64,000 bases of DNA from WHSO01 sp963732875 (GCA_963732875.1 CAVTBD010000002.1:496001-560000); one strand, 5' to 3'. Numbered from the stretch's first letter, positions 29,078 to 39,471 are shown. Made by a program: numbers and translations. Notes: a model not told the origin generated them from the letters alone.

Positions 29078-31804
29078 CGGCTTTCCCTCCTTTCCTGTCC
29101 ACTGACTCTTCCTCGACCAGCGGCAGAGGCTCGACCGGCAACGTGAACTCGATCAGGGTTCCGACGCCATCGGGGCCGGCCTTGGCGACAATATTCCCAC
29201 CGTGCGCCTCGATGAAGCCGCGGCAGATGGACAGACCTAGGCCTGTGCCCGCCACCTGCCTGTCCCCGGCGCGGACACGATAGAACACGTCGAACACCGC
29301 TTCCCGGGATTCGGCTGGGATCCCGGGCCCCTGATCACGGACGCGCACGACCACATACGCGCCCTCCTGCGCCGCCGCGACCACGATCCGGCTTCCCTTC
29401 GGCGAATATTTTGCCGCGTTTTCGAGGAGATTGACCAGAACCTGCTCGATCAGCACGGGGTCCGCCTTCACGACCGGCAGGTCGGGCGGGACATCCAGTT
29501 GAAGAACATGGAACCGGAGCACCTTGTCGAGCCGCCGGATCGCCCGTCCCGCGACCTCCCTGAGATCGGTCCATTCCTTGTTGAGCTGCAACGCGCCATA
29601 GCCGAGCCTGGTCATGTCGAGGAGGTTCTGGACAAAGCGGTTGAGCCGCTCCCCTTCCTCGAGAATGGTCTGGACGAGCTGCTCTTTGTCATCCGCCGAT
29701 AACCGTCCATCACGCCCAGCCAGTGTCGTTGCAGAACCGATGATGGAAACCAGGGGCGTACGCAGGTCGTGCGAGATCGAAGAAAGAAGCGCGGAGCGAA
29801 GCTGTTCGGTTTCAGTGAGAACGCGCGCCTCCTCGATGTCGGTCGCGAGATTGGTACGCTCTATGGCGACCGCCGCCTGATCGACGAGCGCATCGAGAAG
29901 GCGGCGCTGTTCCAGATCAAGTCCCGATTTCTGCGGCGGCGGCTGATTCGCGAAGGATATCCCGAGCAGCCCCAGTGGCCCGCGCTGGGTCTTGATGGGG
30001 AGGAACATCCATTCCGCCGCTGGAAGCGTATCGCTTCCCCAGCCTGCGACGCGGTCGTTCTGCCAAGCCCATTCGGCGGCGCCCCGGTCTCTGGAGGAAA
30101 GACGGTCTTCGGGCGGGTAGCCCGCGGAAATTTCCAGTCCGTCGCCATCCTTGGACAGCAGGACCAACGCCTGGCATTGAAGCGTCGAGGCCACATGATG
30201 AACTACCGCCCAGAGAACGTCGTCGAGGGACGCCGCCGCCACGATTCGCCGGCTGAATTCGAACAGATTCGAGGTCCGGCGTGCCGCCGCCCGCATGGAT
30301 TCGACCTGGGTCTTGAGACGGGCAGCGAGATTTCCGACAAGCACCGCAACGATCAGGAAAAAAACGATCGTGGAAAGCTCACCCTCGTGGATGACATTGA
30401 ATGTGAAATAGGGCTCCGTGAAGAAGTAGTTGTAAGCGAGGAAACTAACCAGGCTTGCATAGAGGGACGGCCACAGCCCAAACCGGATCGCGACGATCAG
30501 GACGGCAACCATGTATACGAGTGAAATATTGGGCAGCGGCAGCAATTGCCAAACGGCGAGGGAGGCCGCCGTAGCACCGGCCACAATCGCCGTCGTCAGG
30601 CCATAGGCCTTCGGGTCAAACTGCAGCAGGGGCTTTTCCGGTACGATTCTTTGTGCCGCCCCCTCCTCTGTAGTGGGCGAAACGACGGTGACCTCCAGAA
30701 ATTCGGCTTTTTTCATTACGCGCGCGGCGACGTTCTCCCGTAAAAACGCCGCCCAATGACGCTTTCGCGGCCGCCCCAGCACGATCCGCGTGACGTTGCG
30801 TTTGCGCGCAAAGCGGACGAGTTCATCCGCCATGTTCGATTCGGCGTGAAGTGTCGCGGTTTCTGCGCCGAGGCTTTCGGCAAGCCGCAGTGCTTCGACC
30901 ACCAATTCTTTGGCCTTTTCCGGCAGCCTTTCGTGACGTGGCGTCCGGACGTTCACTACGATCCAGGGTATATGTGAGCGCTCCGCCATGCGCCGCGCCG
31001 TCCGCACAAGCTGCTTCGCCATGGGCGATTCGTTGACGCATACCAACAGGCGTTCCTGGGTCGGCCAGGGCCCGGGAATGGCGTGTGCGCGCATGAAGCT
31101 CATCATCTGTGCATCGACGCGCTCCGCGGCGACGCGCATGGCCAGTTCCCGGAAGGCCGTGAGATTGCCCTTGGAGAAGAAATGACGGATCGCGCGCCCG
31201 ACCTGATCGCGGACGTAGACCTTCCCCTCCCGAGCCTCTGGATCAGATCGTCGGGAGGCAGATCGACCAGTTCGATTTCATCGGCAAGTTCCAGGGCCTT
31301 GTCCGGCAGCGTCTCGCGCACGCGCACGCGCGATATCCGCGCCACCACGTCGTTGAGGCTCTCCAGGTGCTGGATGTTGAGCGTCGTATAGACGTCGATG
31401 CCGGCAGCCAGCAGTTCCTCGACGTCCTGCCAGCGCTTGGTATGGCGGCTGCCGGGAACGTTGGTATGCGCGAGTTCGTCCACGATGGCGAGCTTCGGCT
31501 TGCGCCAAAGCACGGCGTCGAGGTCCATTTCGCCGAATACTCGCCCGCGATAGAGCAGGCTTTTGCGCGCAAGGACGTCGAGTCCGTGCAGGAGCCGCTC
31601 CGTCTCGGCACGGCCATGCGTCTCGACCACGGCCACAACGACGTCGACGCCCTCCAGCCGCCGCGCCTGGGCGGCTTCCAGCATCGAATAGGTCTTCCCG
31701 ACGCCCGGATAGGCGCCGAGAAAGATCTTCAGCCGGCCGCGTCCCTCCTTCTTTGCGGCCTCGAGAAGGACTTCCGGCGCCGGGCGTTCTTCGTCTTCAG
31801 CCAT
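29043..31804 (-). pseudogene. kdpD: KdpD, potassium sensor histidine kinase, one frame break
   Basis: Together the two frames encode a KdpD of normal length, about 900 residues. The N-terminal part has Walker A GAYPGVGKT and VDELAHTNVPGS; the rest has the Usp-like domain, four membrane helices (around 30350-30600), a GAF domain, the phospho-acceptor box SHDLRTPL and the ATP-binding DQGPGIP and GTGLGLSICRGF. One base is missing near 31231, after DDLIQRL, where REGKVYVRDQVG is expected. Because the downstream part is fully conserved I suspect a sequence error. It senses potassium limitation and phosphorylates KdpE. Confidence 0.93.
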
Positions 31805-31894
31805 TCCGCTTCATCGTTTCTTCGTCAAAGCCGCTACCCCATCCGGGCCACTCCTGTATAGCATTCGCCACGCGCCCGAGGCGCCGTTCCCGCA

Positions 31895-32458
31895 CTATTT
31901 CCGCAGGTTGTCGAGCGCGAGGTTGAGCTCCAGAACATTGACCAGACGGTCCGGCGTGAACACCCCACCCGGCGAAAAGTCCTGTTGCCGGATAAGCGCC
32001 TCGACCCGGGACAGGGGAAGGCCGCGCGCCTTGGCCACGCGCGGCGCCTGATAGAGCGCGGCATGCACGCTGATATGCGGGTCCAATCCGCCGCCGGAGG
32101 CCGCCGCCAGCTCCGGCGGCAGTGGATTTTCCGGCGTGGCACCGTAGCGGGCAACCAGCGCCTCCGCGCGCTTGGTCAGGTCGCTACTGGTCGGCGACTT
32201 GTTGCTGCCCGCGGCCGAAGTTGCGTCGTAGCCGTTCTTGCCGGCAGCCGAGGGCCGCGGCCAGAAATAGCCGGGCCGGGTGAAGTTCTGCGCGATCAGG
32301 CGGCTGCCGATGATCTTGCCGTCGGCGGCTGTGACCACGGAGCCCCGGGCGGTATCCGGGGAAAACCGGGCCACCCCGAGGATGAGGAGGGTATATCCGA
32401 CGACGCACACCAGCATGGTGGCGACGACGAGACGGATACTAGCGATGAGCGATGCCAT
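31895..32458 (-). CDS. kdpC: KdpC, potassium ATPase accessory subunit
   Basis: A 187-residue protein with one N-terminal helix, then TRPGYFWPRPSAA, SGGGLDPHISVHAALYQAPRVAKARG and the C-terminal VNVLELNLALDNL, all KdpC landmarks. It stabilises ATP binding by KdpB. It starts 22 bases after the kdpA frame ends, in the usual kdpA-kdpC order, with kdpD 90 bases downstream. Confidence 0.96.
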   Translation of the reverse strand: MASLIASIRLVVATMLVCVVGYTLLILGVARFSPDTARGSVVTAADGKIIGSRLIAQNFTRPGYFWPRPSAAGKNGYDATSAAGSNKSPTSSDLTKRAEALVARYGATPENPLPPELAAASGGGLDPHISVHAALYQAPRVAKARGLPLSRVEALIRQQDFSPGGVFTPDRLVNVLELNLALDNLRK

Positions 32459-32480
32459 GACTATGCTCCGGAATCCCGTT

Positions 32481-34161
32481 TCATTTCATAAAGGTAAGAT
32501 GTTCCGCGATCGGCCCGAGCGCGGCGGCCGGGAAGAACGTCAGCGCGCCGAAGATGAGGATCGTCGCGACCAGCATGGTTCCGAAAGTGCTGTCTTCCGT
32601 GCCGAGCGTTCCGGCGGTCTCCGCGGTGGTTCGCTTCGATGCGAGCGAGCCCGCGATCGCCAGCGGCAAGATGATCGGTATGTACCGGGCGAGAAGCATC
32701 ACGATGCCGGTGGCCACGTTCCAGGGCACGGTATTGTCGCCCAGCCCTTCGAAATCCGGACCCGTTGTTCGCGCTCGACGAGCTGAACTCGTAGAGCATC
32801 TCGCTGAAGCCGTGCGGCCCCACGTTGTTGAGGGTCGCCTGGCCCCACGACGGCATCGCGGCGAAAACGGCGGTACCGGCCAGGATGAAGAACGCATGCG
32901 CCAGCAGCGCGAAGATGGCGAGCTTGACCTCGTATGCCTCGACCCGGCGTCCGAGATACTCCGGCGTTCGCCCGACCATCATGCCCGCGATGAATACCGC
33001 CACGACGATATAGAGGAACATGTTGATCATGCCGACGCCGACGCCGCCGAAGGTCGCATTGAGCCACATGCCGATCATCGGCATCAACCCCGTCAGGGGA
33101 TTCAGGCTGTCGTGCATCGCGCCGACCGAGCCGTTGCTGGTCGAGGTGGTCAGCACCGACCACAGCGGCCCGGAGGTGGTGCCGAACCGCATTTCCTTGC
33201 CCTCCAGGTTGCCGACGGTATGCTCGATGGGCAGCGAGGCGAACGCCTGCGTCGGCGCCGTCTCGAACGAAACGGCGCCCGTGATCTTGGCGAGCAGCAG
33301 CACCAGCATGACGCCGAACACGACGGCGGCATGGCGCGGGCGCCCGATGATCCGCCCGAACATCCAGACGCAGGCCATGGGGATCAGGATGATGGAGACG
33401 ATCTCCACGGCGTTCGTCCAGAAGGTCGGGTTCTCGAACGGATGGGTCGAGTTGGGACCGAAGAAGCCGCCGCCGTTGGTGCCGAGTTGCTTGATCGCCA
33501 CGAATGCTGCCACCGGCCCGCGCGCGATGGTCTGCGCCGCGCCTTCCAGCGTCGTGGCATGGATCGCGCCCTCTAGGGTCATCGGCACACCACCCATGAC
33601 CAGCAGGACCGCGACCGCCAGCGCGACCGGCAGGAATACAAGGAACGCGGCACGCTGCAGGTCCACGAAGAAGTTGCCCAGCATCTTCCGCCCGGCAAGC
33701 GCGCGGGCGAGGGCCGCGAGCGCGGCAACGCCGGTTGCCGCCGATACGAACTGCAGCCACATCAGGGCGCCGAGCTGCGAAAGGTAGCTCAGCGTGCTTT
33801 CGCCCGAGTAGTGCTGCAGGTTCGTGTTGGAGGTGAAGGACGCCGTCGTGTTGAAAATGAGATCGCCGGCTATCGGGCCCATGCCGTCGGGATTGAGCGG
33901 CAGATACTGCTGCAGCGCCAGGATGGCGAAGACCACCACGAACATGAGCGTGTTGAAGACCAGCAGCGCGATCATGTACTGCTTCCAGTCCTGCGGCTTC
34001 CGGGCGAGTGGCCCACCCACGCCCTGGAACGTCCTGGTCCAGCCGGCAGCGCCCGTCCCGGTTGGCGCCGGATCCATGGCCCATTTCATGTAGCGGCCGA
34101 GCGGCCAGGACAGCAGGGCGGTCCCGCCGACGATGAAGGCAACGAAGAGAATGGCGTTCAT
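32481..34161 (-). pseudogene. kdpA: KdpA, potassium-binding channel subunit, one frame break
   Basis: The ATG at 34161 is preceded by GGAGC and gives MNAILFVAFIVGG. Selectivity-filter regions are visible: FTSNTNLQHYSG, KQLGTNGGGFFGPNS, and SSANNGSGF. Right after the last one an extra T near 32754 (GGATTTCGAAGG for GGATTCGAAGG) shifts the frame; the correct continuation EGLGDNTVPWNVATG runs to a TGA at 32481 and completes the protein at about 560 residues. Functional loss would be complete if the shift is real. KdpA conducts potassium in the Kdp P-type ATPase. Confidence 0.94.
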
Positions 34162-34189
34162 GATAGACAAGCTCCAGCGCGTCCAGCGT

Positions 34190-34270
34190 TCATGCCCGAT
34201 CGACCGCTTCGGTCAACAGGAGCAGAAGGCCGAAAATCAGGATTCCAAGAACCAGGTACAGCCACCACAT
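34190..34270 (-). CDS. 26-residue membrane peptide between kdpB and kdpA
   Basis: A short gene with a strong GGAGGAA ribosome site nine bases before the ATG. It encodes MWWLYLVLGILIFGLLLLLT followed by EAVDRA: one hydrophobic helix with a short polar end. It lies exactly between kdpB and kdpA, in the same direction, with gaps of 17 and 28 bases. It is not the KdpF of this operon, which is at 36346-36435. I infer a second small Kdp-associated subunit; no family is recognised. Confidence 0.72.
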   Translation of the reverse strand: MWWLYLVLGILIFGLLLLLTEAVDRA

Positions 34271-34287
34271 GGAAAATTCCTCCGGCG

Positions 34288-36324
34288 TCAGACGAGGCGA
34301 AAGGCCACGAGGATCATGTCGATTGCCTTGATCCCGATGAACGGCACGATCAGGCCGCCGGCGCCGTAGAGCACCAGGTTGCGCCGCAGAAGCGCGGCGG
34401 CGCTCGACGGCGTATATCGGACGCCCCGGAGCGCAAGCGGAATCAGGACGACGATGATCAGGGCATTGAAGATGACGGCCGACAGGACCGCGCTCTGGGG
34501 GCTCGCGAGCCTCATCACGTTCAGCGCGCCGAGCGAGGGATAGGCGGTCACGAACAGCGCCGGCAGGATCGCGAAATACTTCGCCACGTCGTTGGCGATG
34601 GAGAACGTCGTGAGAGCACCACGACTGATGAGGAGTTGCTTGCCGATCCGCACCACCTCCATCAGCTTGGTGGGATCGCTGTCGAGATCGACGATATTGG
34701 CGGCCTCGCGCGCGGCCTGAGTCCCGTCGTTCATGGCGACGCCGATGTCCGCCTGGGCCAGCGCCGGCGCGTCGTTGGTGCCGTCGCCGCACATGGCGAC
34801 GAGGCGTCCGCCGGCCTGCTCCTTGCGGATCCACTCGAGCTTCTTCTCGGGCGTCGCCTCTGCCAGGAAGTCGTCCACCCCCGCCTCCGCGGCGATGGCC
34901 GCCGCCGTCAGCGGGTTGTCGCCTGTGATCATCACGGTCCGGATGCCCATGCGCCGAAGCTGTGCGAAACGGTCCGAGATGCCCGGCTTGACGATGTCCT
35001 TCAGGTGGACGACGCCGAGCACGCGGCGGTCCCGCGCAACGACCAGCGGCGTGCCGCCCGAACGCCCGATCTCCTCGATGATGCGCTTGAGCCCCATGGT
35101 CTCGGCCAGGTCGGCACGGAGGAGGATCGCATCCTCGGCACCCTTGATGACCTCGCCGCCGTCCCCGAGCTCGGCCCCGCTCATGCGTGTTTCCGCGCTG
35201 AAGGGAATGAACTTCTTCACCTTGGTCGCATCGGCCACGAAGCCGTACTTGGTCGTCGCGAGCTCGACGATGGAACGCCCCTCCGGGGTCTCGTCACTGA
35301 GGGACGCCAGCGCGGCGGCTTCGGCGAGCTCCCATACCGTGGCGCCGCGCAAGGGCATGAATTCGTCGGCCATGCGGTTGCCGAACGTTATCGTCCCGGT
35401 CTTGTCGATCAGCAGGGTATCGACGTTTCCAGCCGCCTCGATGGCGCGACCGGACTTGGCGATGATGTTGGCCTGCACCAACCTGTCCATGCCCGCGATG
35501 CCGATCGCGGACAGGAGTCCGCCGATCGTCGTCGGAATGAGCGTGACCAGAAGGGCGATCAGGAAGACGACGGAGATGGTGGTACCGGAATAGACGGCGA
35601 ACGGCTCGAGCGCGACCACGACGATCAGGAAGATAATGGTCATGCCGACCAGCAGGATGTTGAGCGCGATCTCGTTCGGAGTCTTCTGGCGCTGCGCGCC
35701 CTCCACCATGGCGATCATGCGGTCGAGGAAGCTCTCGCCCGGCTTCGCGGTCACGCGCACCTTGATCCAGTCGGAGACGACCCGGGTACCCCCGGTGACG
35801 CCCGACCGGTCGCCGCCGCTTTCGCGGATCACGGGCGCTGATTCGCCGGTGATCGCGGATTCGTCCACCGACGCGATGCCCTCTATGATCTCACCGTCCG
35901 CGGGGATGAAGTCGCCAGCCTCGACCAGAACCACGTCGCCGGTGCGCAGGGCGCTGCTTCTCACCGCCTCGTAGTCCCGCGCGCCGGGCGACGCGAGGCG
36001 CTTGGCCTCGGTCTCCTGATGCGTTGCCCTGAGACTGTCGGCGCGGGCCTGCCCCCGTCCTTCCGCCACCGCCTCGGCGAAATTCGCGAACAGTACGGTA
36101 AACCAGAGCCAGACCGCGATCTGTCCGATGACGCCGGTGCCAGCGGCACTGGCGGCGAGATCGCGCACGAAGGCGAGCGTGGCGAGCGCGGCCACGACCT
36201 CGACCACGAACATCACGGGGTTGTGGATCAACGTACGCGGATCGAGCTTGCGAAACGCGACCTTGAGGCCCTGAACCGCCAGCCTGCCGTCGAGCAGGAC
36301 GACATTACGGGATTTGAGCATCAT
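34288..36324 (-). CDS. kdpB: KdpB, P-type ATPase catalytic subunit
   Basis: A 678-residue P-type ATPase. The phosphorylated aspartate lies in LLIDKTGTITFG, the actuator loop in ITGESAPVI and the hinge in MCGDGTNDAPALAQADIGVAMNDG. Seven hydrophobic segments are in the usual places. Two ATG codons begin the frame and GGAG lies about eight bases upstream of the first. ATP hydrolysis here drives potassium movement through KdpA. The gene precedes kdpA, opposite to the kdpFABC order of Escherichia coli. Confidence 0.97.
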   Translation of the reverse strand: MMLKSRNVVLLDGRLAVQGLKVAFRKLDPRTLIHNPVMFVVEVVAALATLAFVRDLAASAAGTGVIGQIAVWLWFTVLFANFAEAVAEGRGQARADSLRATHQETEAKRLASPGARDYEAVRSSALRTGDVVLVEAGDFIPADGEIIEGIASVDESAITGESAPVIRESGGDRSGVTGGTRVVSDWIKVRVTAKPGESFLDRMIAMVEGAQRQKTPNEIALNILLVGMTIIFLIVVVALEPFAVYSGTTISVVFLIALLVTLIPTTIGGLLSAIGIAGMDRLVQANIIAKSGRAIEAAGNVDTLLIDKTGTITFGNRMADEFMPLRGATVWELAEAAALASLSDETPEGRSIVELATTKYGFVADATKVKKFIPFSAETRMSGAELGDGGEVIKGAEDAILLRADLAETMGLKRIIEEIGRSGGTPLVVARDRRVLGVVHLKDIVKPGISDRFAQLRRMGIRTVMITGDNPLTAAAIAAEAGVDDFLAEATPEKKLEWIRKEQAGGRLVAMCGDGTNDAPALAQADIGVAMNDGTQAAREAANIVDLDSDPTKLMEVVRIGKQLLISRGALTTFSIANDVAKYFAILPALFVTAYPSLGALNVMRLASPQSAVLSAVIFNALIIVVLIPLALRGVRYTPSSAAALLRRNLVLYGAGGLIVPFIGIKAIDMILVAFRLV

Positions 36325-36345
36325 CTAAATCTCCACGCAGGCTGG

Positions 36346-36435
36346 TTAGAACCGCTCCGGATGGAGCAGCGCGTAGACGAGATAGGCGAGAAGCAGCAGG
36401 GCGACGACGCCCCCGACCAGGAATTCAAGCGGCAT
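36346..36435 (-). CDS. kdpF: KdpF, small Kdp ATPase subunit
   Basis: A 29-residue peptide MPLEFLVGGVVALLLLAYL followed by VYALLHPERF and stop. The closing YLxYALLxPERF is the hallmark of KdpF, the lipid-like stabilising subunit. It is the first gene of the operon, 21 bases before kdpB, and is too short for most gene finders. Confidence 0.93.
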   Translation of the reverse strand: MPLEFLVGGVVALLLLAYLVYALLHPERF

Positions 36436-36536
36436 GGTTTTCCTCCCGTCGCCGTGCGAACGCGACAAATCTAGGTCCGCACAGAGTTCAAGGCGCCATG
36501 GCAATTCGGAGGGGCGACCGACAAATCCGCGTCAAA

Positions 36537-36555
36537 CTTTTATGGCGCCTTTACG
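36537..36555 (-). promoter_or_regulatory. Candidate KdpE operator upstream of kdpF
   Basis: About 100 bases upstream of kdpF, TTTATG (36539-36544) and TTTACG (36550-36555) form a direct repeat with an 11-base period. That period is what OmpR/PhoB-type regulators such as KdpE bind. The surrounding 290-base region is shared with the divergent DUF1499 gene. Evidence is spacing and position only. Confidence 0.35.
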
Positions 36556-36727
36556 CCCTCCGAGGCTCCCTCGCCGGAGCCGGCGAGCCCCATCCACTAC
36601 CCTGTTAGCGTATCGCTCCCGCTGGACCGGAACCCGGGAATCGGCCACCATCCGTTCCGGCACCGCGACGCGGGCCCAATAAGCACGTCCGTAACGGACT
36701 TTCCCGACGGGAACACAGGGGGCTGAC

Positions 36728-37477
36728 ATGGCACAGCAGGGACGCGGATTGGGCGCACGGGTCGCGCTGATCGGATTCATCCTCGGGATCGCGGCGGCGG
36801 GCGCCGCCATCCTGATCGGGGTTGCCAACCGGTTCGAGATCATCACCTACCGCGACGGCTTCCACATGCTGCCGTGGATCGTCTACGGCGGCATCGCCGC
36901 GGCGGCGGTTTCGCTGCTCGGCGCGGCGACCACCTGGAAATCGGCGCGCGGCTTCATGGTGCTGGCGCTCGTCGGCCTCGTGCTGGGCGGGCTCACCGCC
37001 TGGATCCCCTATCACACGCGCCAGGCACTGCGCGCCGCGCCGAAACTGAACGACGTCACCACCGACACCGAGCACCCGCCCGCCTTCGTCGCCGCGCTCG
37101 CGCAGCGCAAGGAGTCGCACGCTACCAACTCGCCCGACTACAACGCGAAGAACGCGGCGGTCCAGCGCAAGTACTATCCCGACATCAAGCCGGTGATGAT
37201 GCACGTGCCGCCCGAGGAGGCGTTCGCGCGGGCGCGCGCGGCGATCAAGGCGCTGCGCTGGAAGCTGATCGCCGCCGACAAGGCGGCCGGCCGGATCGAG
37301 GCCTACGACACCACCTTCTGGTTCGGATTCAAGGACGACGTGGTGATCCGGGTGGCGCCGGCGCCGGGCGGCAGCCGCGTCGATATCCGCTCGGAATCAC
37401 GGGTCGGCGGGCGCGAGGCCGGCACCAACGCACAGCGTGTGCGGCGCCTGTCCAAGCTGCTGCAGGGACGGTCGTAG
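36728..37477 (+). CDS. DUF1499 family membrane protein
   Basis: A 249-residue protein. Three hydrophobic segments fill residues about 10-100, and the C-terminal 150 residues are a DUF1499 domain, with YPDIKPVMMHVPPEEAFARA at its start and DDVVIRVAPAPGGSRVDIRSESRVGG near its end. The domain is widespread and uncharacterised. The ATG is preceded by a weak GGGGGCTGAC. Divergent from kdpF; no operon partner downstream. Confidence 0.9.
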   Translation: MAQQGRGLGARVALIGFILGIAAAGAAILIGVANRFEIITYRDGFHMLPWIVYGGIAAAAVSLLGAATTWKSARGFMVLALVGLVLGGLTAWIPYHTRQALRAAPKLNDVTTDTEHPPAFVAALAQRKESHATNSPDYNAKNAAVQRKYYPDIKPVMMHVPPEEAFARARAAIKALRWKLIAADKAAGRIEAYDTTFWFGFKDDVVIRVAPAPGGSRVDIRSESRVGGREAGTNAQRVRRLSKLLQGRS

Positions 37478-37490
37478 GAAACCCCATATT

Positions 37491-37655
37491 CGTCATTCCG
37501 GCCCCCCCCGGGCCCGGCCAGAGGCCGGTCCGAGGACAGGCTCCACGAAGCGGAGAGCCGGAATCCAGCAGTGACCATCAGTATGGATTCCCGCGTGCGC
37601 CTAATGGCGCACATTCAGCGAGAATCGGGCGTTCGTCCGCGGCGCGGGAATGACG
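37491..37655. repeat. Palindromic intergenic repeat, GTCATTCC type
   Basis: Starts CGTCATTCCGG and ends GCGCGGGAATGACG, i.e. inverted CGTCATTCC arms, with GGCCGGTCCGAGG and GGATTCCCGCG blocks inside. A related element lies at 50177-50290. It fills the space between the DUF1499 gene and the convergent dinB-like gene. Confidence 0.7.
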
Positions 37656-37673
37656 ATCTCAAGATTGAATACG

Positions 37674-38234
37674 CTACCTAGCCCACGGCGGGTCGGCGGG
37701 CTCCAACTCCAGCACCGGACGCCGGCCGTCGCGGCGCTGGTGGATCAGGCGGTGCAGGTCGAGGTCGATCTCGCTCACCCCCGCCTGCCCCAGCATGGCG
37801 TGGACCTGGCCGCGGTGATGGCTCTGGTGGTTGAAGAGGTGCATCACCAGCAGGTCGGCATTGTCCTGGCGGTACTGGCCCAGGTGGTCCTTGTACTGGA
37901 AGCGCGAGGCCAGAAACGAGATGTGCAGGCTCTCGGTGAACTCCTCGATGCGCGCGTCCTCGGCCACCCGTGCTTCGCGCAGGGCCTCGAACTCGGGATA
38001 GAGGATGGTGTCGAACGGCACCGCCTCGCGCTCGGTGCGCGTGAAGCGGTCGAGCCAGACGCGGTCCACCACCAGGATATGGTTGAGCGTGCCGACGATC
38101 GAGCCGTGGAAGGTGAGCCGCGGCGCGGCCAGCTCCGCGTGGGACAGGGTCGCGCAGGCGTCGTACAGCATCTCGTTGGCGAGACGGTTGTAGAGGCTCA
38201 GGGTCTCCATAGCGGAGAGCAGTGAAGCGGACAT
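37674..38234 (-). CDS. DinB family protein
   Basis: A 186-residue four-helix protein. The ATG at 38234 gives MSASLLSAMETLSLYNRLAN. The metal-binding histidines expected of DinB/YfiT proteins are seen in GTLNHILVVDRVWLDRF and MHLFNHQSHHRGQVHAML, where HxxxHRGQ is the family signature. DinB-like proteins include thiol-dependent transferases and stress proteins; the substrate is unknown. A CTCCTTT (AAAGGAG on the coding strand) precedes the start. Confidence 0.9.
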   Translation of the reverse strand: MSASLLSAMETLSLYNRLANEMLYDACATLSHAELAAPRLTFHGSIVGTLNHILVVDRVWLDRFTRTEREAVPFDTILYPEFEALREARVAEDARIEEFTESLHISFLASRFQYKDHLGQYRQDNADLLVMHLFNHQSHHRGQVHAMLGQAGVSEIDLDLHRLIHQRRDGRRPVLELEPADPPWAR

Positions 38235-38504
38235 ATGCGCCTCCTTTCGGACGGCGCCGGCGCCGCTGTTGCGTACGCCGGGGCCGGGTGAAGGAACCGG
38301 CGGGGGCCGTCTGCCGCGCAGACCGGGGCGGCGACTGGCCCTCCCGGCATACATAGTTCATCACGGCGCGGTTAACGGACCGTTTCGAATTTTGGTGAAA
38401 ATTTCCTAAAAATGGGTCGGGAACCCTTGGATTTCAGCCATTTTCAACGGCTTGGGTCGTCATGAAACCAGATCGCAAGCGGCGACCCGCCCCGCTTCAG
38501 CGAG

Positions 38505-38927
38505 CTAAAACTTCTGCTGCCGGGCTTCGGGCGTCCAGCGCCGACATTGGTACCGATTGGTTGTCGTCGCCGCTCCCCTGGTCGACTGGAAGTGTATCTC
38601 GACCGTCAGCGTTCCCGAATAACGGCCCAGCGTCAGATAGCTGGGGCCGGCAGCCATTTGTTCCGTCCACATGATTTCCTTGTCGGTGACCTGCGCGGGA
38701 AAAGTGCGGTCGGCCATAGGCGTTCCATTGAAGGTATAGGGTGCGCCATCGTCATTGACCGAATAGTTTCTGACGGTTCTTGCGGCGTAGTCGAGATCGA
38801 GAAGATTATGCAGTCCGGGAATGGACCCACCGCTGTTGCATTCCAGCGTCACCGAAACGCCGGCACGCGCAGTCGTTACGATAAGTGTCGTCGCGATCAC
38901 CGCCAAAAAGAAACCGGAACGTTTCAT
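38505..38927 (-). CDS. Small secreted protein of unknown function
   Basis: A 140-residue protein with a clear signal peptide, MKRSGFFLAVIATTLIVTTARA, giving a mature part of about 118 residues with two cysteines (in TLECNSG and RYQCRRW) that could pair in the periplasm. The rest is beta-rich by look (YSGTLTVEIHFQST). No family is recognised. It is the last of three genes on this strand that all encode exported or membrane Cys proteins. Confidence 0.75.
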   Translation of the reverse strand: MKRSGFFLAVIATTLIVTTARAGVSVTLECNSGGSIPGLHNLLDLDYAARTVRNYSVNDDGAPYTFNGTPMADRTFPAQVTDKEIMWTEQMAAGPSYLTLGRYSGTLTVEIHFQSTRGAATTTNRYQCRRWTPEARQQKF

Positions 38928-38978
38928 CCCATGTCCTCCCCCATCGCCTGAACAGGATCGCCGAACCCGGAAATCGGT

Positions 38979-39422
38979 TCAGCGACAGTATCCGACCTTT
39001 GCGTTGGGCGGATAGTGACAGGTGCAGCCCGAACAAGGATTCTTGGCGTCGCACAACGCATCCTGCAGACATCCCGGGACCTGCGCCTGCACGACCGCTG
39101 GTCGGACCACCGACAGGGCGATGCCAAGGACGGCACCGCAGGCCATGGTGCGAAGGGCCTCCCGCCGACCCATCTGCGGGTCGTCCCGATGCCTGGCCAG
39201 GACCGCGCTGGCGGCCCGCGCCGAGAACAGGGTCATGTGCGAGAGCCACAGCAGCGCGCAACCTCCTGCCCCTGCCATGGCAACCAGCCATGACGGCGAG
39301 CCCGGCCAGAACCATCTGAGGCCAAGAGCGAGGACGGACAGAACGATCATTGCCGTGAACGACTGACGAAAACAGCGCGGACAACGGCCAAGTGCGGCCT
39401 TGAACGACTTGAGTTCAACCAT
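38979..39422 (-). CDS. CPRCxRQSF membrane protein with Cys-rich tail, paralogue 2
   Basis: A 147-residue protein paralogous to its upstream neighbour. In order: a cytosolic-looking CPRCFRQSF zinc-ribbon-like motif at residues 14-22, two hydrophobic helices, ALLWLSHMTLFSARAAS, an RRE motif and a third hydrophobic segment ending AVVQAQ like a signal-peptide cleavage site, then a tail of about 32 residues with six cysteines (CLQDALCDAKNPCSGCTC and final YCR). The tail is probably periplasmic and disulfide-bonded. Function unknown. Confidence 0.78.
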   Translation of the reverse strand: MVELKSFKAALGRCPRCFRQSFTAMIVLSVLALGLRWFWPGSPSWLVAMAGAGGCALLWLSHMTLFSARAASAVLARHRDDPQMGRREALRTMACGAVLGIALSVVRPAVVQAQVPGCLQDALCDAKNPCSGCTCHYPPNAKVGYCR

Positions 39423-39471
39423 GGGACCCTCGTCAGGTTTCAGTATCCTCGAATACCATCGAGCCGACGGA

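Noticed and set aside
34161..34170. TTG at 34170 as kdpA start
   Set aside because: The ATG three codons later has a GGAG-type ribosome site at proper distance and matches the family start.
33811..35841. Long plus-strand frame over kdpA and kdpB
   Set aside because: Antisense to clear P-type ATPase genes, no ribosome site or domain.
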